Translations under genes and position numbers: made by a program
DNA from: Actinomycetales bacterium
GTDB lineage: Bacteria; Actinomycetota; Actinomycetes; Actinomycetales; Dermatophilaceae
Direction of reading: 5' to 3'
DNA length: 64,000 bases
NCBI GenBank assembly: GCA_016715285.1
Contig: JADKAO010000005.1
Location: 186,001-250,000 of the forward strand
Shown here: positions 24,160 through 32,016 of the stretch, in pieces
Layout of the letters: the number at the start of each line of letters is the position of its first letter
Position numbering within the stretch: position 1 is the stretch's first letter
The notes under the pieces: model-generated
Told to the model about the DNA's origin: nothing
The model's input: only the letters and a program-made list of their open reading frames with translations
Databases searched by the model: none

Positions 24160-25751
24160 GTTCGCGCCCAGCAGTCGGCCCAGGTATGCCGTTGCGAGAC
24201 TTCCGAGTTCATCGGTACGTCAATGCGTTTTGCCCCGCGTGCCACGAGGCTCGCCCCGATCAGCCGCTCGCTGACGTCCGTCGGCTCTCGGGCTGGCTCG
24301 CGATTCGTGATGACCGGGTGTGGCTGGAACGTGGGTGTCCCGAGCATGGGTTCATCCGGACGCTCTACGACGAGTCACCGGAGATCCTGCGCTATCTGGA
24401 GGAGTGGACCGCGACGACTAAAGAGCACGTCGCGGACCGGATGGGCAACTTCGCGCCGGTGCCAGCGGCCTACCTCGACGGTATGCCGCACATGCAGACC
24501 CAGCACACCTGCATCCTCCTCGCCGACATCACTGACACGTGTAACTTGCGCTGCCCCACCTGTTTTGCCGAATCCGCGCCGGCTCGCTCGACGACAGCGC
24601 CGCTGGCGCAGGTGTTAGCTTCGGTGGACGATCGCCTGGCCAAGGAGCGTGGTCGGCTCGATGTGCTCATGCTGTCGGGCGGTGAGCCGACCCTCCATCC
24701 CGACTTCGAGCGCCTCCTCGACGAGCTCGTCGCGCGTCCAATCATTCGAATCTTGGTCAACACCAACGGAATTCGCCTTGCCCAAGACGATGCTCTGCTG
24801 GCGGCTCTGGTGCGGCACCGCGAGCGGGTTGAGGTCTACTTGCAGTTCGACGGGCTCACTCCCGCCGGGTCGACTCACCACCGTGGAGCCGATCTGCTGC
24901 GCTTCAAGCGGGCCGCTCTGACCCGGCTGACTGAGGCTGGTGTCTTCACCACGCTCACCCTCACGGCAGCGCTCGGCGTCAACGATGACCAAGTCGGGCC
25001 AGTCCTGCAGCTTGCCCTTGAGACGCCTTACGTCGGTGGGGTCACGATCCAGCCGGTCTTTGGCTCGGGTCGCAGCGCAGGTATTGACCCGACCGATCGG
25101 CTCACTCATACCGGTGTGCTCGGTCGGCTCGGACCCCAAACGAATGGCCTGATCACCTGGCGTGACCTCACGGCCCTGCCGTGTTCACATCCGCACTGCG
25201 CGTCGGTGGGGTACTTCTTGCGTGATGACTCGGGCCAGTGGCGATCGCTGGTGTCTCTCATCGGGCCGGAGCGACTGAAGACCTACCTCGATCTCGCCCC
25301 TGACGACTTCGCGAATCGGTTTGCCGACCAAGAACTCCCGGCCAAGCTCCGCGCCTCGGTCAAGGACAGCCTCTTGGGACTGCTCAGCGAGCAATCGACC
25401 CTCTCGCATCCCGACGTCGGGCGGATCTGGCGGGATATCTGCACGACCTGTGACATCGGCATCGGCACCCTCACGACGCTCGCTGCGTCCAAACTGCCTG
25501 GCCAGGCTCATCGTCTGCGGTCCATGCTCGCCGAGCGGGTGGTCCGCGTGACCGTCAAACCCTTCATGGACATCAACACCATGATCGAAGAGCGACTCAC
25601 TCAGTGCTGCGTCCACGTCGGTAGCATCAATCCCGTTGACGGAGCGCACCAATGCGCGCCGTTCTGTGCGATCCAGGCTTGGGCGCCGCTCTCTCGAACG
25701 AGGCTGAGCACCGCCGCAGGCCCGGGCCACCCAACGGAGGTGCAGCCGTGA
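24156..25751 (+). CDS. Radical SAM protein with extra cysteine clusters, tetraether-lipid-synthase-like
   Basis: A 531-residue protein. The radical SAM cluster motif CNLRCPTC has Cys at 129, 133 and 136, and MLSGGEPTLHPDF is the SAM-binding GGE region. An N-terminal CPAC (26-29) with CPEHG (61-65) looks like a small rubredoxin-type site. The C-terminus adds CTTCDIG and LTQCCVHVGSINPVDG...HQCAPFC, suggesting auxiliary Fe-S clusters. This layout resembles the Tes/MoaA-like family that couples or functionalises lipid chains; the substrate here is inferred only. It is coupled to the Lgt-like gene. Codon 154 is a rare TTA. Confidence 0.75.
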   Translation: MSSRPAVGPGMPLRDFRVHRYVNAFCPACHEARPDQPLADVRRLSGWLAIRDDRVWLERGCPEHGFIRTLYDESPEILRYLEEWTATTKEHVADRMGNFAPVPAAYLDGMPHMQTQHTCILLADITDTCNLRCPTCFAESAPARSTTAPLAQVLASVDDRLAKERGRLDVLMLSGGEPTLHPDFERLLDELVARPIIRILVNTNGIRLAQDDALLAALVRHRERVEVYLQFDGLTPAGSTHHRGADLLRFKRAALTRLTEAGVFTTLTLTAALGVNDDQVGPVLQLALETPYVGGVTIQPVFGSGRSAGIDPTDRLTHTGVLGRLGPQTNGLITWRDLTALPCSHPHCASVGYFLRDDSGQWRSLVSLIGPERLKTYLDLAPDDFANRFADQELPAKLRASVKDSLLGLLSEQSTLSHPDVGRIWRDICTTCDIGIGTLTTLAASKLPGQAHRLRSMLAERVVRVTVKPFMDINTMIEERLTQCCVHVGSINPVDGAHQCAPFCAIQAWAPLSRTRLSTAAGPGHPTEVQP

Positions 25752-26110
25752 CAACCCAGCCCACCTCGTCCGTGCCGTCACCGCCGGTGGCGTCCCTGCC
25801 GTCGGTAGCACCCGGCATACCTGGTGTTCCTGCTCCCCTGGAAGCCGAGGCAACCTCCCCCTTCGACCCGTTGCGGCTGTGTATTTTTGCCACCGTCGCC
25901 CTCCTCGGGTGGCTCGCGGGTCCGTTCGCGCTCCTGTTCTTCGCCGGGCTAGGTTTCGTGGGCTACTGGAAAGCCCGTCGCGCTGGCCTCACCCGCAGCA
26001 AATGCCTCCTGCGCGACACCCGGCTCGTCCTCGCCTATCTCGCCGTGCTCGCCGTCGCAGCCGGCGTCGGCATCTGGCTCCACCTCGGATACTTCGGGAG
26101 GCTCCCGTGA
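25748..26110 (+). CDS. Small two-helix membrane protein in the radical SAM operon
   Basis: A 120-residue protein starting at a GTG overlapping the radical SAM stop (GTGA). A Pro/Ser/Val-rich, probably disordered N-terminus of about 45 residues leads to two hydrophobic helices (LRLCIFATVALLGWLAGPFALLFFAG and LVLAYLAVLAVAAGVGIWL) joined by a basic loop. No family is recognised. The overlaps on both sides mean it is made with the radical SAM protein, so it may anchor or assist it. Confidence 0.75.
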   Translation: MTTQPTSSVPSPPVASLPSVAPGIPGVPAPLEAEATSPFDPLRLCIFATVALLGWLAGPFALLFFAGLGFVGYWKARRAGLTRSKCLLRDTRLVLAYLAVLAVAAGVGIWLHLGYFGRLP

Positions 26111-26571
26111 CCCAACCCCCCTGGGACCCCAACACCCCGCCGCCGGAGGGCCTGCCGCCCGCGCAGTTCCCACCACCTGGGGCCGCGCCACCGCCTGCCG
26201 GGCCACCGCCACCGCCAGGCCCGTTGCTCGGTGACTCCGGTCCCAATCCGTATGCCGTCCCTCCGGCCCCTGGCTCGTCGGTGGGTGCGCCATCACCCCG
26301 GCCTGGCTCTGGCCAGCTGTCGTCCTACGTCGGCGGGGCAGTCCTTGGCCTCGTGGGGTCCTTTGTGATCGTGTATGCCGCGATTGTCAGTGGGGTCCCC
26401 ATCCTGGCCCCGATCCTGACCGGGGTATTCATCGTCGGCGCAATCATCGTGCTCGCGACCAAAAACCTCCGCACCATGGGCAGCGGTCTCTTGGGCGGCA
26501 TCGCCATTGGGCTGATCATTTTCGCCGGGTCCTGCGGAGGGTTCCTCGCCCTGATCCTCTCGGGCTACTAG
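26107..26571 (+). CDS. Pro-rich four-helix membrane protein in the radical SAM operon
   Basis: A 154-residue protein starting at a GTG overlapping the previous stop (GTGA). The first 70 residues are almost all Pro/Gly/Ala, as in DUF4190-type actinobacterial membrane proteins. They are followed by about three to four hydrophobic helices (VGGAVLGLVGSFVIVYAAI, PILTGVFIVGAIIVLA, IAIGLIIFAGSCGGFLALIL). No specific family is recognised. It is the last gene of the four-gene unit; a strong hairpin follows at 26609. Confidence 0.75.
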   Translation: MTQPPWDPNTPPPEGLPPAQFPPPGAAPPPAGPPPPPGPLLGDSGPNPYAVPPAPGSSVGAPSPRPGSGQLSSYVGGAVLGLVGSFVIVYAAIVSGVPILAPILTGVFIVGAIIVLATKNLRTMGSGLLGGIAIGLIIFAGSCGGFLALILSGY

Positions 26572-26608
26572 TCCCAGCCGCGGGTGAACGCCGGGTGAAC
26601 CCCCAGGC

Positions 26609-26646
26609 GGGTATGCCGTGCGCCACGGCGCGCACCCGGCATACCC
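26609..26646 (+). terminator. Hairpin built from two inverted GTATGCCG octamers
   Basis: GGGTATGCCG (26609-26618) and CGGCATACCC (26637-26646) are perfect complements; TGCGC/GCGCA inside extends the stem. It lies 38 bp after the last gene of the radical SAM operon and 50 bp before pfp, a suitable place for an intrinsic terminator or attenuator. There is no T-run. Confidence 0.55.
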
Positions 26647-26695
26647 AATAGGCTGGTCGGCAAAGCGCAACCCCGCTGAGGAAGGACTCACCAGG

Positions 26696-27919
26696 ATGTC
26701 TCGCCCCCCTATTCGCCGCGTCGCACTGCTCACCGCCGGTGGGTATGCCCCGTGTCTGTCATCGGCCGTCGGCGGGCTGATCCAGCGCTACTCCGAGCTG
26801 TTGCCGGACGTCGAGATCATCGGCTACAAGCACGGCTATCACGGGGTGTTGGCGGGCAACTACGTCGTCATTGACCAGGAGGCCCGCGACAAGGCGCACC
26901 TGCTGCACAAGTACGGTGGCAGTCCGATCGGCAACTCGCGGGTCAAGCTGACCAACGCCAAGGACCTCGTCAAGCGTGGCCTGGTCAAGGAAGGCGAAAA
27001 CCCCCTTCATGTCGCGGCTGAGCGCCTCAAGGCCGACGGCGTCGATGTCCTTCACACGATTGGCGGCGACGACACCAACACGACCGCGGCCGACCTCGCT
27101 GCCTTCCTCCACTCGGAGGGCTACGAGCTGACCGTTGTCGGCCTGCCGAAGACGATCGACAACGACGTCGTCCCGATCCGCCAGTCGCTGGGCGCCTACA
27201 CGGCAGCCGAGCAGGCCAGCCTTTTTGCCCAGAACATCCTCGCCGAGCACGGTTCCAACCCGCGGATGCTCATCATCCACGAGGTCATGGGTCGTGGCTG
27301 CGGCTGGCTGACCGCCAAGGCCGCGTCCGAGTACCAGGCCTGGCACGCGCAGCAGGAGTGGGTCCCGAGCATTGGCCTGTCGGCCGAGCGGTGGGACATC
27401 CACGGCGTCTACATCCCCGAGATCCACATCGACCTCGACGCCGAGGCGGCGCGCCTCAAGACGGTCATGGACGAGGTCGGCTGCGTCAACCTCTTCCTCT
27501 CCGAGGGTGCTGGCGTCGCCGACATCGTCGAGGCGATGGAAGCTGCGGGCCAGGACGTGCCGCGCGACCCGTTCGGTCACGTCAAACTGGACATGATCAA
27601 CCCCGGGCAGTACTTCGCCAAACAGTTCGCGGCCAAGCTCAACGCCGAGAAGACGATGGTCCAGAAGTCGGGCTACTTCAGCCGGTCAGCTCCGGCCAAC
27701 GCCCAGGACCTCGAACTCATCGCCGCCATGGTCGACAAGGCCGTCGAAGCCGCGATGGCAGGCATCCCCGGCGTCATCGGTCACGACGAGGAGCGCGGCG
27801 ACGAGTTGCGCGCTATCGAGTTCCCGCGGATTGCTGGCCACAAGGCCTTCGACCCGAGCGTCGACTGGTTCCAGGACGTCCTGCGCCGGACCGGCCAAGG
27901 CAGACCAGGTCTGATCTGA
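26696..27919 (+). CDS. pfp: Pyrophosphate-dependent 6-phosphofructokinase
   Basis: Glycolytic phosphofructokinase of 407 residues. The nucleotide-site motif reads GGDDTNT rather than GGDGS, which marks the PPi-dependent type, and PKTIDND also fits that group. ATG 26696 has a GAGGAAGG ribosome site upstream; the open frame reaches 26618 without family sequence. It is followed by a very strong hairpin terminator, so it is probably monocistronic. Confidence 0.93.
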   Translation: MSRPPIRRVALLTAGGYAPCLSSAVGGLIQRYSELLPDVEIIGYKHGYHGVLAGNYVVIDQEARDKAHLLHKYGGSPIGNSRVKLTNAKDLVKRGLVKEGENPLHVAAERLKADGVDVLHTIGGDDTNTTAADLAAFLHSEGYELTVVGLPKTIDNDVVPIRQSLGAYTAAEQASLFAQNILAEHGSNPRMLIIHEVMGRGCGWLTAKAASEYQAWHAQQEWVPSIGLSAERWDIHGVYIPEIHIDLDAEAARLKTVMDEVGCVNLFLSEGAGVADIVEAMEAAGQDVPRDPFGHVKLDMINPGQYFAKQFAAKLNAEKTMVQKSGYFSRSAPANAQDLELIAAMVDKAVEAAMAGIPGVIGHDEERGDELRAIEFPRIAGHKAFDPSVDWFQDVLRRTGQGRPGLI

Positions 27920-27930
27920 GACAGCGCACC

Positions 27931-27974
27931 ACAGCAGCAGGCCCAGTGGGGATTCCCACTGGGCCTGCTGCTGT
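27931..27974 (+). terminator. Perfect 20-bp stem terminator after pfp
   Basis: The 20 bases at 27931-27950 are the exact reverse complement of 27955-27974, leaving a four-base loop GATT. It begins 11 bp after the pfp stop. There is no strong T-run, as is usual for high-GC actinobacteria. The rest of the 220-bp gap holds the thiolase promoter region and an inverted octamer pair (28018 and 28063). Confidence 0.85.
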
Positions 27975-28139
27975 GATCGCCGACGAGTCAAAAGTCACCT
28001 AGCACGGACCTAGCCCGCGGCATACTCTTGAGTAACTAAGCAAGCGCTCACCACGCGAGCCGGTATGCCGGGTGCACGGCCCCCTGCGCACCTTTGCCCA
28101 CCTTGCCTCGCGCCCCGCGCCCGACGTCAGGAGCCCGTT

Positions 28140-29363
28140 GTGACCGAAGCCGTCATCGTCGCCGCTGCCCGTACCCCGATCGGGCGGGCCTTCAAGGGGT
28201 CGATCAAAGACATTCGGCCGGATGACTTGTCCGCGCAGGTTATCCAGGCGGCCCTAGCGCAGGTGCCGGGCCTCGACCCGGCGCTCATCGAGGACATGTA
28301 TTGGGGGGCGGCCGACCACACCGGCAAGGCTGGCGGCAACGTCGCGCGGGTCATCGCCGTGCTCCTCGGCTTTGACCACCTCCCCGCGGTGACGATCAAC
28401 CGGTACTGCGCATCGAGCGTCCAGACCACGCGCATGGCCTACCACGCGATCAAGGCCGGCGAGGGCGAGATCTTCATCAGTGGCGGCGTCGAGTCAGTGT
28501 CGCAATACACGAGCTTCCTCGGCGCTGGCGGGATCTTCGAGAGCGACCACAACCCCGTCTTCGCCGATGCCAAGGCCCGCAGCGAGGCCATGGCCAAGGA
28601 CAACGTCACGTGGACCGACCCGCGCCTGGAAGGCCTGCTCCCTGACGTCTACCTCTCGGTTGGCCAGACCGCCGAAAACGTCGCCACCTCCCGTGGCATC
28701 ACCCGCGCCCGCCAAGACGAGTGGGGTGTCACGTCGCAAAATCGCGCCGAGGCCGCCATCAAGAGCGGCTTCTTCGCTGCCGACATCTCGCCCGTGACCT
28801 GCCCCGACGGCACGGTCGTGAGCGCCGACGACGGCCCACGGCCAGGTGTCACGATCGACGCACTCGCCAGCCTGAAGCCAGTCTTCCGCGAAGACGGCAC
28901 TGTCACCGCTGGCAACTGCTGCTCCCTCAACGACGGCGCCGCCGCACTCATCGTCATGAGCGACCGCAAGGCCAAGGACCTCGGCCTCACCCCGCTCGCT
29001 CGGGTCGTCTCGACCGGAACGACTGGCCTGTCCCCCGAAATCATGGGGCTCGGGCCGGTCGAAGCCTCCCGCATGGCGCTCGCCCGCGCAGGCATGACGA
29101 TCAACGACATGGATCTCTACGAGATCAACGAAGCCTTCGCCGCCCAGGTGTTGCCGTCGGCCGATGACCTCGGTATGGACTTCGACAAGCTCAACGTCCA
29201 CGGCGGCGCGATCGCGCTCGGCCACCCGTTCGGCTCCACGGGCGCACGCATCACGACCACGCTGCTGCACGGGTTGCGCGAGCGCGACGGCCAGTTCGGC
29301 CTCGAGACGATGTGCGTCGGTGGCGGCCAGGGTATGGCGATCATCTACGAGCGCCTCAGCTGA
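28140..29363 (+). CDS. Acetyl-CoA C-acyltransferase (thiolase)
   Basis: A 407-residue thiolase. The acylated Cys is in NRYCASSVQTTRM (about residue 91). The His motif reads GGAIALGHPFGSTGARI and the closing Cys is in MCVGGGQGMA. GTG 28140 begins VTEAVIVAAARTPIGRA, the standard family start; the open frame upstream lacks homology-like sequence. It could serve beta-oxidation or acetoacetyl-CoA metabolism; no fadB partner is adjacent. It converges with a small gene on the other strand. Confidence 0.92.
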   Translation: MTEAVIVAAARTPIGRAFKGSIKDIRPDDLSAQVIQAALAQVPGLDPALIEDMYWGAADHTGKAGGNVARVIAVLLGFDHLPAVTINRYCASSVQTTRMAYHAIKAGEGEIFISGGVESVSQYTSFLGAGGIFESDHNPVFADAKARSEAMAKDNVTWTDPRLEGLLPDVYLSVGQTAENVATSRGITRARQDEWGVTSQNRAEAAIKSGFFAADISPVTCPDGTVVSADDGPRPGVTIDALASLKPVFREDGTVTAGNCCSLNDGAAALIVMSDRKAKDLGLTPLARVVSTGTTGLSPEIMGLGPVEASRMALARAGMTINDMDLYEINEAFAAQVLPSADDLGMDFDKLNVHGGAIALGHPFGSTGARITTTLLHGLRERDGQFGLETMCVGGGQGMAIIYERLS

Positions 29364-29392
29364 CCCCAGTTCACTCCCCATTTCGCTCCCCA

Positions 29393-29438
29393 TTCGATAC
29401 CGGGTCCCGAGGCATCCGTCGCTGACGGGTATCGAATC
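29393..29438. terminator. Bidirectional hairpin between convergent genes
   Basis: ATTCGATACC (29393-29402) and GGTATCGAAT (29429-29438) are perfect complements, with CCCC before and GGGG after adding outer pairs. It lies midway between the thiolase stop and the stop of the minus-strand gene, so it probably ends both transcripts. Confidence 0.6.
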
Positions 29439-29461
29439 CGGGGAAGGTGAGGGTCAGCGCC

Positions 29462-29773
29462 TCAGCTGAGCGATCGGCGGAGCGCGGTGAGTTCGGCGGC
29501 GAGCGTCGCCGTCAGCGTGTCGTCGCCAGCTTGGATCGCGTCGTAGCTCACCACCCGTAGCTGGTCTAGGACAACCGCCGGGCCATGGTCCTCGTGCAGG
29601 GCTGGGAGGGGGCGGGACGGCATACCGAGGGCGTATGCCGTTGCGTCGACCACTCGTTGGACGGCCGAAAACACCTGGGGGGCAACCGAAACCGCCTGGT
29701 CGATCGGCAGCTGATGCCACCGACCGACCAGGCGGTCGAGCTCGGTCGCGACCTCCGCGGGCAGCGGGATCAC
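29462..29773 (-). CDS. Conserved-looking small protein of unknown function
   Basis: About 103 residues from GTG 29773 (VIPLPAEVATELDRLVGRW). Longer starts would run into the Bax1-like gene. It is predicted mostly helical, with LDRLVGRWHQLPIDQAVS and AVQRVVDATAYALGMPSRP. No domain is recognised. It starts 23 bp after the Bax inhibitor-like gene and is probably cotranscribed. It contains an inverted pair of the GTATGCCG octamer (29618-29640). Confidence 0.65.
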   Translation of the reverse strand: MIPLPAEVATELDRLVGRWHQLPIDQAVSVAPQVFSAVQRVVDATAYALGMPSRPLPALHEDHGPAVVLDQLRVVSYDAIQAGDDTLTATLAAELTALRRSLS

Positions 29774-29796
29774 GGGTCTAGCTGATTCGAGCGAGG

Positions 29797-30687
29797 TCAG
29801 TCGCGCAAGCGAGCGAGCAGGCGGACGATCTCGATGTAGAGCCACACGAGGCTCACGATGAGGCCGTGCGCAAGCAGCCACGAATACTTCTGCGGGGCGC
29901 CCATGCGGACCGCGCTGCCGATGGTGTCGAAGTCCACCGCGAGCGAGTAGGACGCGAGCCCCACACCGAGGACCGAGATCGCGATGCCGAGCATGCCGCT
30001 GCCGCCGAAGCCCCAGCCGGTCGTCCAGCCAGCGAACAACGCAATAACGTTGACGAGACTAAAGAGCACGTAGCCCATCAGCGCGAAACCAAAGATTCGG
30101 CGCGACTTCGAGGTGACCTTGATCAGCCCCGACTTGTAACCGAGGAACATCCCCGCGAAGGTGCACAAGGTCGCGAGCACCGCGGTGGCAACCAGCCCGG
30201 GATAGGCACGCTCCATGACGCGGCTGAACGCACCGACAAAGACACCCTCGAGCAGGGCATAGCCCACGATGAGCGGGACCGAGATGGTCTTCTTGAAGGC
30301 GATGACCAGACCCACGATGAGCCCGCCGACCATGCCCGCGATCCAGAACGGCATCGTGAGCCCTGGCGAGGACGCCGTGGTCACCCACGAGGCCGCGGCG
30401 GTGACGAGCACCAGCGCAAACAGCCCGAGCGTCTTCATGATGACGTCGTCGAAGGTCACCCGACCGGTCTGTAGCGGACCCGCCGGCGGGGCGGCATACA
30501 TGTCCTGCAGTTGCTGCGGGGTCATCGTGTCTTGCGTCGGGGGCGTGTAGCCGTAGGGCTGCTGCCCATATGGCTGCTGACCGTACGGCTGCTGGGGCGC
30601 CTGCTGCTGCGGCTGCCCGAATCCGGCGTACTGGTCCTGCTTCAGCTGCTTCTCAATCCGAGAGAAGACCGGCTTGTTGCCCGCCAT
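29797..30687 (-). CDS. Bax inhibitor-1/YccA-like membrane protein
   Basis: A 296-residue protein. A soluble Gln/Pro/Tyr-rich N-terminus (about residues 20-75) contains three near-exact QQPYG repeats. Seven hydrophobic helices follow, with GMFLGYKSGLIKVTSKSRRI and LAVDFDTIGSAVRMGAPQKY typical of actinobacterial YccA-like proteins. A GGAGGA site precedes ATG 30687. The family has been linked to calcium flux and stress, but its role in actinobacteria is unclear. Confidence 0.88.
   Translation of the reverse strand: MAGNKPVFSRIEKQLKQDQYAGFGQPQQQAPQQPYGQQPYGQQPYGYTPPTQDTMTPQQLQDMYAAPPAGPLQTGRVTFDDVIMKTLGLFALVLVTAAASWVTTASSPGLTMPFWIAGMVGGLIVGLVIAFKKTISVPLIVGYALLEGVFVGAFSRVMERAYPGLVATAVLATLCTFAGMFLGYKSGLIKVTSKSRRIFGFALMGYVLFSLVNVIALFAGWTTGWGFGGSGMLGIAISVLGVGLASYSLAVDFDTIGSAVRMGAPQKYSWLLAHGLIVSLVWLYIEIVRLLARLRD
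30551..30595 (-). repeat. 15-bp coding tandem repeat (QQPYG, three copies)
   Basis: Three 15-bp units encode successive QQPYG pentapeptides in the disordered N-terminus of the Bax1-like protein. The units differ at a few positions, so this is not a recent duplication. Confidence 0.7.
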
Positions 30688-30775
30688 CAATCCTCCAAGT
30701 CGTGCGGCGCGTCAGGGAAGACGTGCGCTCGTGAAAGGACAGCGTACGGGGAAGCCAGGTTGTTCCCAATGTGGC

Positions 30776-30851
30776 TGGTACCCCCGACGAGACTCGAACT
30801 CGCACTTGAGCGATTTTAAGTCGCCTGCCTCTGCCATTGGGCTACGGGGGC
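30776..30851 (-). tRNA. tRNA with UAA anticodon (Leu by codon) and short variable loop
   Basis: A full cloverleaf reads on the minus strand. The acceptor is GCCCCCG/CGGGGGT, the D stem GCC/GGC, the anticodon stem GGCGA/TCGCT around loop CTTAAAA (anticodon TAA), and the T arm GCGAG-TTCGAGT-CTCGT. The discriminator is A and CCA is encoded. The variable region is only five bases (CAAGT), whereas tRNA-Leu normally carries a long variable arm, so the charging identity is not certain. It lies between the Bax1-like gene and def. Confidence 0.85.
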
Positions 30852-30868
30852 AGGAGCAAGTATGCCGT

Positions 30869-31405
30869 CTAGAGATAGGTCCGGCGCGGGTGGACCGCGT
30901 GGGGGCCAGCGACCCGGTCGAGGAAGACCAGACCGTCGGTGTGGTCGATCTCGTGTTGGAGCGCGACCGCCTCGAAGCCGTCGGTCTCGATCGTCACCCA
31001 CTCCCCCGTGACCGGGAGCTGACCGCGCACGACGAGGCGCCGAGCCCGCGCAACGTCACCCGTGAAGTCGGGTACCGACATGCACCCCTCGCGGCCGCGC
31101 TCCTTGCGGGTCGCCGACTCGATCACGGCGTTGCACAGGACGAAGGCTCCATGACAGATCTTGGTCTTGGGATGACCGCTGACGTCGACCGAAAAGACCC
31201 GCGCAGCCACCCCGACCTGTTGCGCGGCCAACCCCACACAGCCTGGCGAGACGACTTGGGTGGCCAAGAGGTCAGCGGCGAGTTGGACGATCGCCGGATC
31301 ACGTGGATCGACCTCGATCCCGGCTGTCGCGAGCACGGGATGGGGTGCGCGGACGACCTGAAGGATGGACCCAACGGGCAGGTCGGGCATGACAAAACCA
31401 CTCAT
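30869..31405 (-). CDS. def: Peptide deformylase
   Basis: Removes the formyl group from nascent proteins. The three family motifs are present: GLAAQQVG, REGCMSVP (metal Cys) and QHEIDHTDG (metal His pair and catalytic Glu). The start is uncertain: ATG 31405 gives 178 residues, GTG 31417 adds four and ATG 31390 removes five; none has a strong ribosome site. It lies 17 bp after the ACT-domain gene on the same strand. Confidence 0.94.
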   Translation of the reverse strand: MSGFVMPDLPVGSILQVVRAPHPVLATAGIEVDPRDPAIVQLAADLLATQVVSPGCVGLAAQQVGVAARVFSVDVSGHPKTKICHGAFVLCNAVIESATRKERGREGCMSVPDFTGDVARARRLVVRGQLPVTGEWVTIETDGFEAVALQHEIDHTDGLVFLDRVAGPHAVHPRRTYL

Positions 31406-31422
31406 GAGCGTCGGCACGTCCG

Positions 31423-32016
31423 TCAGAGCAGGTCGTCGACGACGTCGGACAGGCTGGCATCCACGCCCAGCTCACGCGCGACCCGGGCGAGATCGGAGCG
31501 GAGCAGCTCAGGGTCGACGCCGCTCGGCAACACGACCTCGGCCATCAAGATGTAGAGGTCTGTGCCGAGCCGGGTCCCGAGGTCGACGATATTGCCGTGG
31601 TGTTGGGCAACGACCCCAGCCATGGCGGCGACGATGCCCGGCCGGTCGGCACCGTGCACCCGCAGGAGGTAGGCACTGTGGTCAGCGGACGGCATACCTG
31701 ATGCTTCTCGGGTGCGGACGGCGCGCACGTCGACGCTCAGCTCGCCCGATTCGCCCAGGGGCGCGAGCGCGACTTCAACCTCACCCACGGTCGCGTCGGT
31801 GCGCGCCAGCACGACCATCGCGAAGTGTCCCCGCAGGAGCGTCATGGTCGAGTCTTCGAGGTTGCCCCCGACCGAGGCCAGGGCCGCAGTGAGCTCGGCG
31901 ATGATGCCGGGGCGGTCATCGCCGATGACGGTGACGGCAAGCACGTGGTGCTCAGGGTGCCCTGAGGTCTCGGAGCGGGTTTCTGACACGGCGGTCAGCT
32001 TAGCCGTGTGGGTCAC
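31423..32016 (-). CDS. Double ACT-domain protein, GcvR-like
   Basis: A 197-residue protein with two ACT domains. The first begins at VLAVTVIGDDRPGIIAELTAAL (about residue 25), the second at YLLRVHGADRPGIVAAMAGVV (about residue 115). This arrangement is shared with GcvR-type amino-acid-sensing proteins. The start GTG overlaps the uracil-DNA glycosylase stop (GTGA). The ligand is unknown. Confidence 0.82.
   Translation of the reverse strand: MTHTAKLTAVSETRSETSGHPEHHVLAVTVIGDDRPGIIAELTAALASVGGNLEDSTMTLLRGHFAMVVLARTDATVGEVEVALAPLGESGELSVDVRAVRTREASGMPSADHSAYLLRVHGADRPGIVAAMAGVVAQHHGNIVDLGTRLGTDLYILMAEVVLPSGVDPELLRSDLARVARELGVDASLSDVVDDLL

Noticed and set aside
28018..28070. AGCGCT-centred operator before the thiolase gene
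   Set aside because: The symmetry does not extend beyond six bases; not convincing as a FadR/TetR-type site.
29352..29470. 13-bp direct repeat GCGCCTCAGCTGA at both gene ends around the 29.4-kb terminator
   Set aside because: Considered as an attachment-site pair, but it only reflects the ends of two coding regions and encloses 93 bp with no element.
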